This document shows, piece by piece, positions 56,530-56,612 of a stretch of DNA of 56,612 nt (its first letter is position 1; each line of letters begins with the position of its first letter). The notes beneath the pieces were generated by a model. It saw only the letters and a program-made list of their open reading frames with translations, searched no databases and was not told the DNA's origin. The position numbers and the translations under genes were made by a program. Source of the DNA: an uncultured Lachnospiraceae bacterium (GTDB lineage: Bacteria; Bacillota; Clostridia; Lachnospirales; Lachnospiraceae). The stretch is from contig CAJUBP010000031.1 in the NCBI GenBank assembly GCA_910584585.1, forward strand, positions 1 through 56,612, given 5' to 3'.

Positions 56530-56612
56530 GAAGTTTTTTGTTTCCTTAATCTTGAACGGTAACAGTTCAGCCTTTCGGCTGACCTAACGGGTATTGCACC
56601 GGCTAAAAAATA

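Overview
The window looks like a chromosomal segment of a Gram-positive anaerobe of the Clostridia, most probably family Lachnospiraceae. The evidence is gene content recalled from family knowledge: DUF6070-, DUF6323-, DUF6179- and DUF1062-type proteins, a Hol_Tox peptide, an AgrC/AgrA-type pair, strong AGGAGG ribosome sites, and tRNA genes without an encoded CCA. No search was run, so species is not claimed.

Layout. 1-1.1 kb: a lone tyrosine recombinase on the minus strand. 1.2-4.4 kb: two paralogous cell-surface proteins behind a promoter with BlaI-like sites. 4.5-6.3 kb: two coupled minimal nucleotidyltransferases. 6.4-8.7 kb: a broken DUF1062 gene and a DUF6323-DUF6179 pair. 8.9-9.8 kb: a TipA-type MerR regulator with its operator. 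10.2-13.2 kb: a large solo SF1 helicase with a nuclease-like C-terminus. 13.3-16.4 kb: blaI-blaR1-like genes ending in a EutH-type transporter. 16.5-20.3 kb: an AgrC/AgrA-type pair flanked by two coiled-coil proteins. 20.4-23.3 kb: an Hpt protein and a hybrid kinase. 23.7-24.7 kb: cysK. 25-30.2 kb: a five-gene nickel/peptide ABC importer. 30.4-34.6 kb: an Rpn-like protein, tRNA-Arg, a HAAS/DUF1700-like membrane protein and a cyclic-nucleotide-domain protein. 34.9-38.5 kb, minus strand: a response regulator, ABC ATPase, ABC permease and sensor kinase, like peptide-antibiotic detoxification modules. 38.9-44.9 kb: housekeeping and envelope genes. 44.9-45.7 kb: seven tRNAs. 45.8-54.8 kb: a chemosensory cluster (PAS kinase, REC-HD-GYP, CheR, CheB, CheY, CheA, CheW, one receptor) with no flagellar genes in view. 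55-56.6 kb: a VOC-fold remnant, a Fic protein and a small holin-like toxin with an apparent antisense RNA.

The most unusual layer is non-coding. At least three families of imperfect palindromes are scattered between genes, and one lies inside a kinase gene. The best is family A (1265-1336, 9902-10099, 34662-34859). Its two full copies each have a perfect 24-bp outer stem, and the stem sequences differ at five positions with every change compensated. Their cores are conserved and fold into further hairpins. This looks like an undescribed structured RNA or a mobile palindromic element. The second strongest candidate is the type I toxin-antitoxin-like locus at 56.2-56.55 kb.

Coordinates, motifs and spacings were read from the sequence. 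Family names come from memory of those families, and functions are inference unless catalytic motifs are named.
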